38,912 nt of DNA from Candidatus Dormiibacterota bacterium (GCA_035544955.1 DASZZN010000047.1:1-38912), one strand, 5' to 3'. Positions 1 through 8,173 are shown, numbered from the stretch's first letter. Notes: a model not told the origin generated them from the sequence alone. Numbers and translations are program-made.

Positions 1-28
1 TAGTCGAGGATTTCTTCTTCGCTGGCAT
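1..28 (-). CDS. 5' end of an unidentified gene, cut by left edge
   Basis: Only the first nine codons are inside the window; they read MPAKKKSST, a lysine-rich start. The ATG lies at 26-28 on the minus strand and is preceded by a good ribosome binding site (GGGAGG, five A's before the ATG). A well-formed promoter sits upstream at 105-133. The product cannot be identified from this fragment; a basic N-terminus would fit a nucleic-acid-binding protein, but that is a guess. Confidence 0.6.
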
Positions 29-104
29 TTTTCCTCCCTCGGATGCTCGATGCAGAGTTCGCGCGTGGTTCATGCGGATGAGGACCCGCTGCTGTTACCT
101 GCGA

Positions 105-133
105 TTTATAGCATCGGCTCTCCGCAAAGACAA
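105..133 (-). promoter_or_regulatory. Sigma-70-type promoter for the left-edge gene
   Basis: On the minus strand, TTGTCT (133-128) is followed after 17 bases by TATAAA (110-105). The predicted transcription start near 98 gives a 5' leader of about 70 bases before the ATG at 28. The spacing and a 5/6 match at -10 make this one of the few classical promoters with a long leader in the window. Confidence 0.55.
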
Positions 134-153
134 GCACTTCCCCACGTGGTCCA

Positions 154-1731
154 TCAATAGCCGATCACGCTGCTGGTACCCGGTCGCGGATCGCCGCCTC
201 CGGTTAGCATCCCGTCCTCGATCCGGATGACCTGGGCCGCTCCCCCCGCGGCCCAGTCGCCGATCGCCCGCACCGTATGGCCGCGTTCGCGCAGCGACCC
301 GATGACGGCATCGCCGAAGCGGGCCTCGAGGCTGAGGCCGGAGTCCGACCAGGTGGTCTGTCCGCCCATCGTCCAGCGGGGCGCATCGAGTGCGGCCTGA
401 AGGGGCATGCCGAGGTCGATCAGGTTGGTGATGAGCTGCAGGTTGGTCTGGACTTGCCAGAACGACCCGGGCGTACCGCCGACAATCTGAGGTTTCCCGT
501 TCTCCAGCAGCATCCAGGAGTTCAGCGTGTGTACGGGCCGCTTGCCCGGCGCCAGCCGGTTGGGGCTATTCGGATCGAGGCTGAAGCAGTTCATCCGGTT
601 GTTGAGCAAAATGCCGGTGTCGCCCGCCACCACGCCGTTGCCGGCGTAGAGACTGTGGATGTAGGACACCACGTTGCGTGCCTCGTCCACCACGCAGAGA
701 TAGGTTGTATCCGCTTGGCCGGCCGCTTCGTGCTGGAGGGCCGCGGCGCGCCTCCGGTCGATCCGCTGCGCCAGGGCATGGCCGCGCTCTTTTGAGAACA
801 GGTGGTCGATCGCGGTGGGGGAGAACGCGGGATCCCCAACGTGCTCGAGGCGTTCCCTCAGGGCCAGCTTGTGGGCCTCCACCTGGAGGTGGACGCGATC
901 CGCCGGGTCGCTGGGCAGATCGAGGCCGTCCAGGATCTTGAGCGCGATCAGTACGATCAGCCCCTGGGACACCGGTGGCTGCTCTAAGACCGTCCAGCCG
1001 CGGTACGTCGCCTGGATCGCGTCGAGGACGTCCGTGCGGTGCTCGGCCAGGTCGCGTTCGGAAAAGAGCCCACCGCCTCGATTGGAGGCTGCCACGATCG
1101 CCCGGGCGATGGGACCGCGATAGAACGCCGCCGCTCCTTCCGTCTGGATGGTCCGCAGCGTACGGGCAAGGTCGGGTTGCCGAAGCCGAAAACCGGCCTC
1201 GGGCCGCCGCCCATCGGGAAAGAAGACCGCCCTGGTGTCGGGGAACTCGGCGGCGGTGGCGGCCATTTCGGCGTTCTGGCGCGCTTGCCGGGCCGTGAGG
1301 GGAAAACCTGTCTGCGCGTACCTGATCGCGTCCTCGAGCAGCGTGCCCAGCGGCCGCGTGCCAAAGCGCTCGAGCGCCACCTGCCAGGCGTCAACGATGC
1401 CCGGGACGCTGGCCGCCAGCCAGCCCGACTCGGGAATTCGACCGAGGGCCAGATAGCGGTCGATGGTGGCGTGGTGCGGAGCGGCCCCGCTGCCGTTGAT
1501 CGCCGTCACGGTACCCCGCTCGGCCGCCGCCACCAGGAGAAACGCGTCGCCCCCCAGCTGACCGCTCCACGGCTCGACCACGGTGAGCACCGCTCCAGCC
1601 GCGATCGCGGCGTCCGTCGCGTTCCCGCCGTCGCGCAGCACCCGGAGGCCCGCCGCACTCGCCAGCGGGTTGACACTCGCGATCATGCCATGCGGCGCGC
1701 GCCGCGCCTCCTGTGCCGGCCAGCCGCCCAT
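154..1731 (-). CDS. ggt: Gamma-glutamyltransferase (GGT) family protein
   Basis: N-terminal-nucleophile hydrolase that cleaves gamma-glutamyl bonds (glutathione and gamma-glutamyl amides) after autoprocessing. The N-terminal GGT signature (GGNATDAAIAA), the nucleophile region DTTYLCVVD (first Thr of TT about residue 342 from this start) and the Gly-rich GGTPGSFWQ motif near 422 are visible. Length is normal, about 525 residues. No signal peptide is evident, so it probably acts in the cytoplasm. The chosen ATG (1731-1729) overlaps the TGA of the upstream esterase as TGATG, which indicates translational coupling; an in-frame ATG at 1749 would add six residues. The usual TTH.S is TTYLC here, a small departure from characterised enzymes, so substrate is uncertain. 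Confidence 0.9.
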   Translation of the reverse strand: MGGWPAQEARRAPHGMIASVNPLASAAGLRVLRDGGNATDAAIAAGAVLTVVEPWSGQLGGDAFLLVAAAERGTVTAINGSGAAPHHATIDRYLALGRIPESGWLAASVPGIVDAWQVALERFGTRPLGTLLEDAIRYAQTGFPLTARQARQNAEMAATAAEFPDTRAVFFPDGRRPEAGFRLRQPDLARTLRTIQTEGAAAFYRGPIARAIVAASNRGGGLFSERDLAEHRTDVLDAIQATYRGWTVLEQPPVSQGLIVLIALKILDGLDLPSDPADRVHLQVEAHKLALRERLEHVGDPAFSPTAIDHLFSKERGHALAQRIDRRRAAALQHEAAGQADTTYLCVVDEARNVVSYIHSLYAGNGVVAGDTGILLNNRMNCFSLDPNSPNRLAPGKRPVHTLNSWMLLENGKPQIVGGTPGSFWQVQTNLQLITNLIDLGMPLQAALDAPRWTMGGQTTWSDSGLSLEARFGDAVIGSLRERGHTVRAIGDWAAGGAAQVIRIEDGMLTGGGDPRPGTSSVIGY

Positions 1732-2519
1732 CAGTGGGCGTTCACCCAATCCAGCACCGTCGCGAAGAGGGTGTCGTGCTCGAGGTCGACGGTAATGGCG
1801 TGGCCCGAGCGCTCGAACCAGATCAGCCGCTTGTCGGCCGAGCCGATGGTCGCCAGGATGTGCGGCGCGTTGGCGACGTCGACGGTCCGATCGCGGCGGC
1901 CATGGGTGATCAGCGAGGGGATGGCGATGCGCGGCAGCTCCCGGTCGACGACGCGTAGCAGCGACATCAGGCTCTCGATGCAGACGGTGGGACGGCGGGC
2001 GTAGCTATGCAGCAGACGCACGGCGCTGGGGTCGCCGAGGTCGACATCGTCACCAGGCTCATGCCAGCGCACCACGTACTTGAGCCCGCGAATCGCCTTG
2101 ATCCGCCAATCGCGGAAGTAGACGGGCGAGCTCATCGCCCCCATGGTGAAGGCGCCGCGCACCTCGGGATGGGTGGCCGCCAGGTGGAGGACCAGCGTGC
2201 CGCCCAGCGACTGGCCGCCGACGAACACGTCGGCGCAGTCACGCTGAAGCTCCGCGAGAGCATCCTCGGCGGAGCGGACCCAGTCGGGCCAGCGGGTGGC
2301 GGCCATCGCCTCGGGCGTGAGCCCGTGTCCGGCGAGTAACGGCCCCATGACGTCGTAGCCGCCCGCGGCGAGGAATTGCCCCATGCCGCGCATTTCCGGG
2401 GGCGTCCCGGCAAAGCCGTGGATCAGGAGGATTCCCCGGGTTCCACCGCGAAAACGGAATGGTTGCAGCTGCGCGGGCTCGGCCGGGCTGCTCCAGACGG
2501 ATTTCGTGCTGAGCGCCAT
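1731..2519 (-). CDS. Alpha/beta hydrolase, carboxylesterase / monoacylglycerol lipase-like
   Basis: Serine hydrolase of about 262 residues resembling the Est30/thermostable carboxylesterase group. HGFAGTPPEM near residue 35 forms the oxyanion-hole HG motif, GQSLGG near 102 holds the nucleophile Ser, GRRDRTV near 215 supplies the Asp, and SGHAITVD near 243 the His. It is first in a two-gene unit with the GGT gene (TGATG overlap). A TACACT hexamer at 2534-2529 lies nine bases before the ATG, suggesting a very short or absent leader; a TTG just upstream (2522) is an alternative start. Substrate is probably a short or medium-chain ester; this is family-level inference. Confidence 0.85.
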   Translation of the reverse strand: MALSTKSVWSSPAEPAQLQPFRFRGGTRGILLIHGFAGTPPEMRGMGQFLAAGGYDVMGPLLAGHGLTPEAMAATRWPDWVRSAEDALAELQRDCADVFVGGQSLGGTLVLHLAATHPEVRGAFTMGAMSSPVYFRDWRIKAIRGLKYVVRWHEPGDDVDLGDPSAVRLLHSYARRPTVCIESLMSLLRVVDRELPRIAIPSLITHGRRDRTVDVANAPHILATIGSADKRLIWFERSGHAITVDLEHDTLFATVLDWVNAH

Positions 2520-2558
2520 CAAGTTCGCAGTGTATCGGCCCGCAAGTTCGCGCCGCCG

Positions 2559-2581
2559 CGCCCGGTTATACGAGCCGGGCG
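2559..2581. promoter_or_regulatory. Inverted repeat between divergent genes
   Basis: Perfect 7-bp arms CGCCCGG and CCGGGCG flank a nine-base A/T-rich loop (TTATACGAG) in the gap between the esterase (minus) and the LapA-like gene (plus). No T-tract follows, so it is not a standard terminator. It may be an operator or RNA hairpin. An 8-bp direct repeat AAGTTCGC at 2521 and 2544 lies beside it. Confidence 0.35.
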
Positions 2582-2635
2582 AAGATTCGCCCGTCGGTGC
2601 GACACCGCTGACCGAACCTGGGGGGTGACAGGCGC

Positions 2636-2956
2636 ATGGCGATCGTCGGGTGGCTCGTCGCGTTGGCGCTCGGTATCGTGCTCGCCCTCTTTTCGGTGGG
2701 CAACCAGCAGCCGGCGGTCATCAATGTTGTTGGCGCTACCTACAAGGACATCCCCACGTGGGTCGTGATGCTCGCCTGCGCCGCCATCGGCGCGCTGATG
2801 GTCCTCGTCATCAGCCTCGTCGATCGGGTGCGCTGGTACATGGCCAGCCGCTTCACCAAGAAAGTCCTGTCCGAACACAAGAAGATGATCGTCCAGCGGG
2901 ACAACCGGATCAGCGAGCTGGAGCAGGAAGTGCTTCGGCTCCGCGGAGCCGCCTGA
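2636..2956 (+). CDS. LapA-like (DUF1049) inner-membrane protein
   Basis: A 106-residue protein with two predicted membrane helices (about 4-25 and 43-63) and a charged, coiled-coil C-terminus (about 78-104) rich in Glu and Arg. This is the architecture of LapA-domain (PF06305-type) proteins, which in proteobacteria work with LapB in envelope assembly. Here there is no LapB neighbour, so only the domain-level call is safe. A G-rich stretch ending eight bases before the ATG can serve as ribosome binding site. It is followed seven bases later by the zinc-ribbon membrane protein, probably one operon. Confidence 0.7.
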   Translation: MAIVGWLVALALGIVLALFSVGNQQPAVINVVGATYKDIPTWVVMLACAAIGALMVLVISLVDRVRWYMASRFTKKVLSEHKKMIVQRDNRISELEQEVLRLRGAA

Positions 2957-2963
2957 GGTAGCG

Positions 2964-3380
2964 ATGACCCTCAAGGCCTGCCCGCACTGCGGGTACCGCT
3001 ACAACGCGCCCGAGAACCAGACGTGCGGCAAGTGCAAGGGCTACCTCGCCGCTCCGGCCGTCGCCGCCGCCGTCATTGCGCCGCGGCGTTCGCTGATCCC
3101 GCGGACGCTGCCCGAGTTCGCCTGCTACCTGGCCGTTCCCATTGGTGCGCTGCTGGGCTTCCCCAACCCGATCGGCGCCGCCTTCGGCTTGCTGATGGCC
3201 GGGTTGTTGATCAAGGTCGTGCGGCTCGATATGGAGCGCTTCTCCAAGGGGCTCCTGATCGGGATCGTCGTCGCGGGCGTCTTCTTCGTCTACTTGATCT
3301 TCCTGCTGATCTTTAGTTTCCTATTCAGTCTGCTTGAACCCGTCCTTCAACCACTAGTAGGGCGCACCTTCAAGCACTAG
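2964..3380 (+). CDS. Zinc-ribbon membrane protein, function unknown
   Basis: A 138-residue protein. The N-terminus has a zinc-ribbon pair CPHC (6-9) and CGKC (21-24), followed by a membrane part with hydrophobic segments at roughly 50-85 and 92-128. Such ribbon-plus-TM proteins are common, poorly characterised envelope proteins in Chloroflexota and Actinobacteria. It starts seven bases after the LapA-like gene, so the two are likely co-transcribed. No catalytic motif is seen. Confidence 0.7.
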   Translation: MTLKACPHCGYRYNAPENQTCGKCKGYLAAPAVAAAVIAPRRSLIPRTLPEFACYLAVPIGALLGFPNPIGAAFGLLMAGLLIKVVRLDMERFSKGLLIGIVVAGVFFVYLIFLLIFSFLFSLLEPVLQPLVGRTFKH

Positions 3381-3393
3381 CAGGCGGCCTTTT

Positions 3394-4653
3394 TTGCGGC
3401 CCGCTCGCTACCTCGTCCGTCCTGGCCTGATCGTATTGCTGGTGATGGCGGCGCTTCCGGCCGCGCTAGGCCCAAGCTCGGCGCGCCCAACCGCCCAGGT
3501 CGCGCGCGTCGTCCCGACGACCACGCCGACCCCGTCACCGAGTCCCATGACGCCATCAGCCACGCCCGACCCACGACCGGCGCCCTTGACGGTCGACATG
3601 GCCGTCGGTCAGATGATGGCGGCGAGCTTCGGTGGGCCGAACATCACCGATGGGCTCCGCCACCTCATCCTGGACGAGAAGGTGGGCACGGTGCTGATCT
3701 TCAGCGACAACTTCACCGACGCCGCCAGTCTTCTCCGGTTGACCACGGAGTTGCAGCGGCTCGGACGCGAAGCCGGCCTACCGGCGCCGCTCCTGATCGC
3801 GGTCGACGAAGAGGGTGGCCGGGTGATGCGGATCCACGACGGTGTAGCCGCGCTTCCCTCAGAACTGGAGCTCGGTGCCCGCGGTCCGGACGGCGTCCGA
3901 GGGGCAGTGGCGGCCACGGCGTCCGGCCTTCACGCGCTCGGCATCCAGCTCGACCTCGCCCCGGTCGCGGACCTACGGTGGAATCCGGCCGACGGCGTGA
4001 TCGGCGACCGCTCGTTCGGAAGTGATCCGCGCGCGGTCGGGCCGCTCGTTGCCGCCGCCGTCAACGGCCTGCACGACGGAGGGGTCGCCGCGACCCTCAA
4101 ACACTTCCCCGGGCTCGGTGGGGCGGCCGGTGATCCGCATAGCGCCATGCCAACCGACCCTGAGAGCCTCGCACGCTGGGCCGCGACCCAGGCGCTCAGT
4201 TTCAAAGCGGGGATCGATGCGGGTGCTGATGCCGTGATGACCACCTCGCTGGTCGTTCCCGGTCTCGACCCGAGTGGGACGCCGGCGCTCTTTTCCCGTG
4301 CGGTCGTCACCGGCCTGCTGCGCGAGCAGCTGCAGTTCCAGGGCGTGATCGTGACCGACGGCCTTGGCATGGGCGGGATCACCACGCTCTACGGGCTACC
4401 GCAAGCGACCATCGCCGCGGTGGTGGCGGGCAACGACCTGGTGCTGCTGAACAGCGCTGACGCCGCCTACGAGGCGTCAGCGATCGAGATGGTCAAGCAG
4501 CAAGTGCGCAGCGGCGCGATCCCGATGGACCAGGTGCAGGCGTCCGCGGCGCGCGTGATCGCCATGCGCGCGCGCTGGCCGGCCTGGGCGCCATCGGCAG
4601 TCGACGTGTCGGCGGCGCCGCCGACGATCGACTCAGCCTCGAGCCGCCGCTGA
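3394..4653 (+). CDS. Secreted glycoside hydrolase family 3 protein, NagZ-like
   Basis: About 419 residues. The N-terminus carries a signal peptide (basic MRPARYLVRP then a hydrophobic run to about residue 27), followed by a Pro/Thr-rich linker (about 40-65) and a GH3 TIM-barrel domain. NagZ-type hallmarks are DEEGGRVMR near 133, KHFPGLGG followed by the DPH dyad near 235-250 (Asp-His acid/base pair) and the nucleophile Asp in VTDGLGMGG near 325. NagZ enzymes remove beta-N-acetylglucosamine from peptidoglycan fragments; a secreted form fits cell-wall turnover or scavenging. Start is a TTG; no better start preserves the signal peptide. The ribosome binding site is weak. Confidence 0.85.
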   Translation: MRPARYLVRPGLIVLLVMAALPAALGPSSARPTAQVARVVPTTTPTPSPSPMTPSATPDPRPAPLTVDMAVGQMMAASFGGPNITDGLRHLILDEKVGTVLIFSDNFTDAASLLRLTTELQRLGREAGLPAPLLIAVDEEGGRVMRIHDGVAALPSELELGARGPDGVRGAVAATASGLHALGIQLDLAPVADLRWNPADGVIGDRSFGSDPRAVGPLVAAAVNGLHDGGVAATLKHFPGLGGAAGDPHSAMPTDPESLARWAATQALSFKAGIDAGADAVMTTSLVVPGLDPSGTPALFSRAVVTGLLREQLQFQGVIVTDGLGMGGITTLYGLPQATIAAVVAGNDLVLLNSADAAYEASAIEMVKQQVRSGAIPMDQVQASAARVIAMRARWPAWAPSAVDVSAAPPTIDSASSRR

Positions 4654-4654
4654 G

Positions 4655-5596
4655 CTAGCTTTTTCTCCCCACCGGCAGCACTTCTCCCTCTCCCGCTTGC
4701 GGGGGAGGGCCTGGGTGGGGGTTCTTATCTCGCACCAGCCAATTGAGCGCATTCACGTAGGCCTTCGCTGCCGCCTCGATGACGTCCAGTGCCATCGCGC
4801 GGCCGATGACGACGTGCGATCCCTGGCTCAGCGTCACGACCGCCTCGCCCAGCGCGTCCGTGCCCTGGGTCGCCGCCGCGAGGCTGAAATCTTCGAGCTC
4901 CGCCAGCACACCAGTCACGTCCTGAATAGCGCGAAAGACTGCATCGAGCGTCCCGGTCCCGGTCGCGCTGCCGGTTTTGACGGTGCCGTCATCGGTGAGG
5001 GAGACCTCCGCGTTGCACGACACCCCGCTCTGTGAATGCACCTGGACGTCTTTGAGGGCATACCGCCCGGGCGTGCTTCGGCCGAGTGCCTCATCGACGG
5101 CCAGCTTCAGATCCTCGGCATAGAGCACGCGCTTGCGCTCGGCAAGGCTCAGCACCAGCGAGTAGACCGATCCCAGCTGCTGCTCGTCCAGCCCAATGCC
5201 CATCGTCCCCAGTTCTTCGGCGAGCCGGCGCCGCCCCGCTGCAGTGCCAAGCTGCCCGTGCTGCGGCGCGTAACCAATGTCCTCGGGATCGATGAATGCG
5301 GGGAAAACGGATTTGGGCCGGCGTGGTGGCGCGAATACGGATGTCGGGAAGGCCGCTCGCACTTCCTCGATCCAGCGCTCCCACCCGGAGTAATCCATCG
5401 TCGCCAGCATGGCAACATAGGCGTCGAAGCGGACCAGCAGGGCCGCGGGCTGATCGTGATGTTTGACGATCAACGAGGTGCCGCTTTCCTCCAGAGCCTG
5501 AAGAATGGGATCGAGGTTGCGGGCGAGTTCAGGAGCGGAAATGACTTTGAGCACGATGCCATCGTAGACCGGCTTTTCATGCGGGTCAAACGTCAT
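4655..5596 (-). CDS. Phd/YefM-like domain fused to LeuA regulatory domain
   Basis: A 313-residue ORF with an unusual order. Residues about 16-66 (VLKVISAPELARNLDPIL to RFDAYVAML) look like a Phd/YefM antitoxin DNA-binding domain. Residues about 67-112 form a linker. Residues about 115-171 (LGTAAGRRRLAEELG, then LAERKRVLYAEDL) match the communication subdomain of 2-isopropylmalate synthase, and 178-290 match its C-terminal leucine-binding regulatory domain (GTGTLDAVFRAIQDVTG, TQGTDALGEAVV, KAYVNALNWL). The catalytic TIM barrel (DTTLRDG, HxH) is absent. No toxin gene is adjacent. The last about 23 residues are encoded by a REP-like repeat. Start ATG overlaps the divergent lipoprotein start by 18 bp; a GTG at 5554 would avoid this and keep both domains. 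Function inferred, not known: possibly a leucine-sensing regulator. Confidence 0.7.
   Translation of the reverse strand: MTFDPHEKPVYDGIVLKVISAPELARNLDPILQALEESGTSLIVKHHDQPAALLVRFDAYVAMLATMDYSGWERWIEEVRAAFPTSVFAPPRRPKSVFPAFIDPEDIGYAPQHGQLGTAAGRRRLAEELGTMGIGLDEQQLGSVYSLVLSLAERKRVLYAEDLKLAVDEALGRSTPGRYALKDVQVHSQSGVSCNAEVSLTDDGTVKTGSATGTGTLDAVFRAIQDVTGVLAELEDFSLAAATQGTDALGEAVVTLSQGSHVVIGRAMALDVIEAAAKAYVNALNWLVRDKNPHPGPPPQAGEGEVLPVGRKS
4681..4722. repeat. REP-like intergenic repeat, copy 1
   Basis: C-rich arm CCTCTCCCGCTTGCGGGGGA followed by a GGG-rich arm; partly self-complementary. Related copies occur at about 11091 and 26381. The minus-strand translation reads PHPGPPPQAGEGE, the familiar signature of a dispersed GC-rich repeat seen in many bacterial genomes. 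This copy has entered the 3' end of the Phd-LeuA ORF and supplies its last residues. Confidence 0.7.
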
Positions 5597-6760
5597 CGCT
5601 GGTTGTCTTCGCTGGCCGTCTTCCTGGCGGTTGGCGCCTGTCAGCCGGCTCCCACGGCGTCTCCGACGCACAACGCGACGGCAAGCTCTACCACGCCAGC
5701 GCTCGCGTCCTGCCCCGCCTCGCTGGCATCGGCGGGTCCGGAGGTCTTGCTTCGGAATCAGCCGGCGCCGGATGACCTCGCCTTCGACAATGAGGGCCGC
5801 CTGCTCTTCAGCGACATCACCGCTGGAACGGTCTCCGTGTTGAAGGCCGACGGTGCGATCGAGCTCGTCGCCGGCGGCATGTCGGTGCCGGAAGGGATCG
5901 TCGTGCAAGCCGATGGGCGGATCCTGGTCGGGGAGCAGGGCCGCAATCGTGTCGTGGCCATTGATCCGCAAACGCACGCCGTCAGCCTGTGGCACGGGTT
6001 TCCGAACGGGACAGGACGCGACGGCCTCGACGGCATCGGCCCGGTGCTCCCGGAGCGAGATGCCTCGGGCAATCTGCTCGCGACCGGCGGCACTGTCATC
6101 GTGCCGGACAGTCCCAACGGTGTGGTCTGGCGCGTCACCGCCGATGGCAAGACCGCCACGCAGATCGCGAGCGGCATGGTACGTCCCGTCGGGGCCGCCC
6201 TCGACGCGACCGGGCGAATCTTCGTTGCCGACGAGGGTGGCGCGCTCTGGGTGCTCGATCCGGCACGGCATCGATTCGCCACCTTGCCAACACCCGACGA
6301 TGTCCTTGTCGCCCGAGCCGCTCACATCTTCGTCAATACGCTCGGAGACAACGCGATCCACGAGCTCGACGCGCAGGGTCATCAGGTCAGCGTCATCACT
6401 GGCATCCAGCAGCCGCAGGGCATCGCCCTCGATTCCGCCGACAACCTGTACTACACCGAGTTCACCACGGGCCGGATCGACCGCGTGATCCGGACCTTCG
6501 TCCTTGATGCGCCCAAGGTGACGCGGACGACCCGCGGCACGTTCATCATCTGTCCTGTTATCAGGCGTGCCTCGGGCTTCAATGAGAGGTTGGGCCTCGA
6601 GACCGGGTCGAGCTTGAAGACAGCGATTCTCCAACTGGTGCAGCCCGGGACGGATTCATCGGGAGCGATCGAGATTCGGACGTCCGAATCGTCGATCACG
6701 ATGACGGTCAGCGGTGGTGGCCTGTTATCAGAATCGCAGACGGTTTCGCTGTCGCCCTGA
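5579..6760 (+). CDS. NHL/SMP-30-like beta-propeller lipoprotein
   Basis: About 393 residues. The N-terminus (MRVKRHRWLSSLAVFLAVGAC) is a lipoprotein signal peptide with lipobox VGAC, so the mature protein is probably tethered to the outer face of the membrane. From about residue 55 to 310 there are repeated NHL-type blades (PDDLAFDNEGRLLFSD, PEGIVVQADGRILVGE, PVGAALDATGRIFVADE, PQGIALDSADNLYYTE), typical of six-bladed propellers such as SMP-30/gluconolactonase or Vgb-like proteins. The last about 80 residues match nothing I recognise. It starts divergently from the Phd-LeuA ORF and ends directly against the rtcB stop (TGA then TCA at 6758-6763). Ligand or reaction unknown. Confidence 0.8.
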   Translation: MRVKRHRWLSSLAVFLAVGACQPAPTASPTHNATASSTTPALASCPASLASAGPEVLLRNQPAPDDLAFDNEGRLLFSDITAGTVSVLKADGAIELVAGGMSVPEGIVVQADGRILVGEQGRNRVVAIDPQTHAVSLWHGFPNGTGRDGLDGIGPVLPERDASGNLLATGGTVIVPDSPNGVVWRVTADGKTATQIASGMVRPVGAALDATGRIFVADEGGALWVLDPARHRFATLPTPDDVLVARAAHIFVNTLGDNAIHELDAQGHQVSVITGIQQPQGIALDSADNLYYTEFTTGRIDRVIRTFVLDAPKVTRTTRGTFIICPVIRRASGFNERLGLETGSSLKTAILQLVQPGTDSSGAIEIRTSESSITMTVSGGGLLSESQTVSLSP

Positions 6761-8140
6761 TCATTCCGTTCCTTTGATCGACGCCAGGGGCCGCAGCTCA
6801 TGCTCGATCGTCGCAAGACCCGCCCGGGTGACGGCTTCGACGACCTCGCGAGACGATTTGTAGCAGTCCTTTGACTCGTCGATGGGGACCACGCCGTCGG
6901 TGTTCACGACGATGCCCGCTTCGCGATAGGCCGTATTGACGACGTCCTGTTTCAAGACCTTCTTGGCGGCGTTGCGCGACATACGGCGGCCGGACCCGTG
7001 GTTGACGCTATAGCCACTCGCATGGGCCTGATCCGCCGCCCGGAGGATGAAGCTCGAGTCCCGGTTGCTTCCCGGGATGAGAATCGGGTGTCCGGCCTGC
7101 GGGTCGTCGTAGCCGGCTGGAAACGCGCGCGTTGCGCCCTTGCGGTGCACGTGGACCCAACCGAACTCGGGATGGTGCTCGCGCTGGACGAGGTTGTGGC
7201 TGATTTCGTAGACAAGCGAAAGTGGTTTGCCAAAGACCTCCTCGAATGCCATCGAGATCTGCTCGAACATGACAAGCCGGTTCACGATGGCGAAGTTCCC
7301 GCCGGCCGCCACCGCGTTCAGATAATCGCGGTAGTGCGCTGACTCTGGCGTGAAATAGCCAAGGTCGAGCGCCTTGATGGCCGGGTTTTCCCCTTTTGCG
7401 AGGTGGAAATAGTTCGTCGCCAGCCCGTGGCCAAAGCCGCGGCTGCCGGAGTGCAGTTGGACGTATAGCGTGTCGGTGCCCAGGTTGACTTGTAGTTCGA
7501 TGAAGTGGTTGCCGCCGCCCAAGGTGCCGAGCTGGGGAACGCCGCGCTCGGGGCGTCCCTGACCGCCCCAGGGTGGCTGCCACGAGTCATCGACGGGGAG
7601 CCGGTCACGCTCGGTGCGCGTTCGGTCCACCCGCTCGCCATAGCGCTCCGCGTAGTAGGCGGCGCCGCCGCGGATGATCGCTTCGAATTGCTTCTGCGTC
7701 AGGCTCTTGAGCGGCGTACGGCTGACCTTGCCGGGTCCAAGCGCCACGCGCCGCGTGACCTCCCGATTGAACCGCAGCCGATTGTCGGGCGTCGCGGCGC
7801 TCAGCGGCACATCGCTGGAGGCGGACATCATTCCGCAGCAAATGTCAAATCCCACGGGACCCATGGCCACGGCACCGGTCTCCGCGTCCGTCAGGAGCAC
7901 CGTGCCGATGGGCACCCCGTAGCCGTGGTGCACGTCGGGCGTGATCGCGACCAGCTTGACACCGGGAAAGCTGGCGGCGTTCACGATCTGCGGATAGATC
8001 GACTCCTCGACCTGGTCGAGCAGATTGGGCGTGAGGAACAGCCGTACCGGGACGGATCCGATCTCCTGCGCGTGCAGCGTGTAGTAGCCCTTGCCCGAAT
8101 CCTTGACGGCTGACTTCCAGCTCACTCGCGCACCGCGCAT
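6761..8140 (-). CDS. rtcB: RtcB RNA-splicing ligase
   Basis: GTP- and Mn2+-dependent RNA ligase joining 2',3'-cyclic phosphate (or 3'-phosphate) to 5'-OH ends in RNA repair or tRNA maturation. About 459 residues, normal size. Visible active-site elements are the metal Cys in DICCG (about 102), GGGNHFIE (His about 212), QLHSGSRG (His about 230), EISHNLVQREHH (about 312-323) and the guanylylated His in NHGSGRRMS (about 381). No archease or RtcA/RtcR gene is adjacent. The gene is divergent from citrate synthase, with only 33 bases between the two ATGs, so leaders must be very short. Catalytic residues appear intact. Confidence 0.95.
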   Translation of the reverse strand: MRGARVSWKSAVKDSGKGYYTLHAQEIGSVPVRLFLTPNLLDQVEESIYPQIVNAASFPGVKLVAITPDVHHGYGVPIGTVLLTDAETGAVAMGPVGFDICCGMMSASSDVPLSAATPDNRLRFNREVTRRVALGPGKVSRTPLKSLTQKQFEAIIRGGAAYYAERYGERVDRTRTERDRLPVDDSWQPPWGGQGRPERGVPQLGTLGGGNHFIELQVNLGTDTLYVQLHSGSRGFGHGLATNYFHLAKGENPAIKALDLGYFTPESAHYRDYLNAVAAGGNFAIVNRLVMFEQISMAFEEVFGKPLSLVYEISHNLVQREHHPEFGWVHVHRKGATRAFPAGYDDPQAGHPILIPGSNRDSSFILRAADQAHASGYSVNHGSGRRMSRNAAKKVLKQDVVNTAYREAGIVVNTDGVVPIDESKDCYKSSREVVEAVTRAGLATIEHELRPLASIKGTE

Positions 8141-8159
8141 TAAGTCTATGACCGGTTCC

Positions 8160-8165
8160 TATACT
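8160..8165 (+). promoter_or_regulatory. -10 element for a probable leaderless citrate synthase mRNA
   Basis: TATACT (5/6 match to TATAAT) ends eight bases before the ATG at 8174. Transcription would begin at or next to the start codon. No Shine-Dalgarno sequence is present in the gap. Confidence 0.5.
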
Positions 8166-8173
8166 TGGCTCGT

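Noticed and set aside
3381-3408. Possible terminator with T6 after the zinc-ribbon gene
   Set aside because: The GC arms around TTTTTT do not pair well, the T-run is in the loop rather than after a stem, and the GH3 start lies within it.
5036-5578. Plus-strand upstream extension of the NHL lipoprotein
   Set aside because: It is antisense to the conserved LeuA regulatory domain and would bury the lipoprotein signal peptide.
4655-5596. Toxin-antitoxin module
   Set aside because: No Doc, YoeB, RelE or PIN toxin gene lies next to the Phd-like domain, so an antitoxin role is not supported.
5597-6634. Long minus-strand extension of the Phd-LeuA frame, giving a 659-residue protein
   Set aside because: It lies opposite the NHL lipoprotein, which has a signal peptide, lipobox and blade repeats. 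The extension is Arg/Asp/Gly-rich with no recognisable domain, typical of an antisense shadow in GC-rich DNA.
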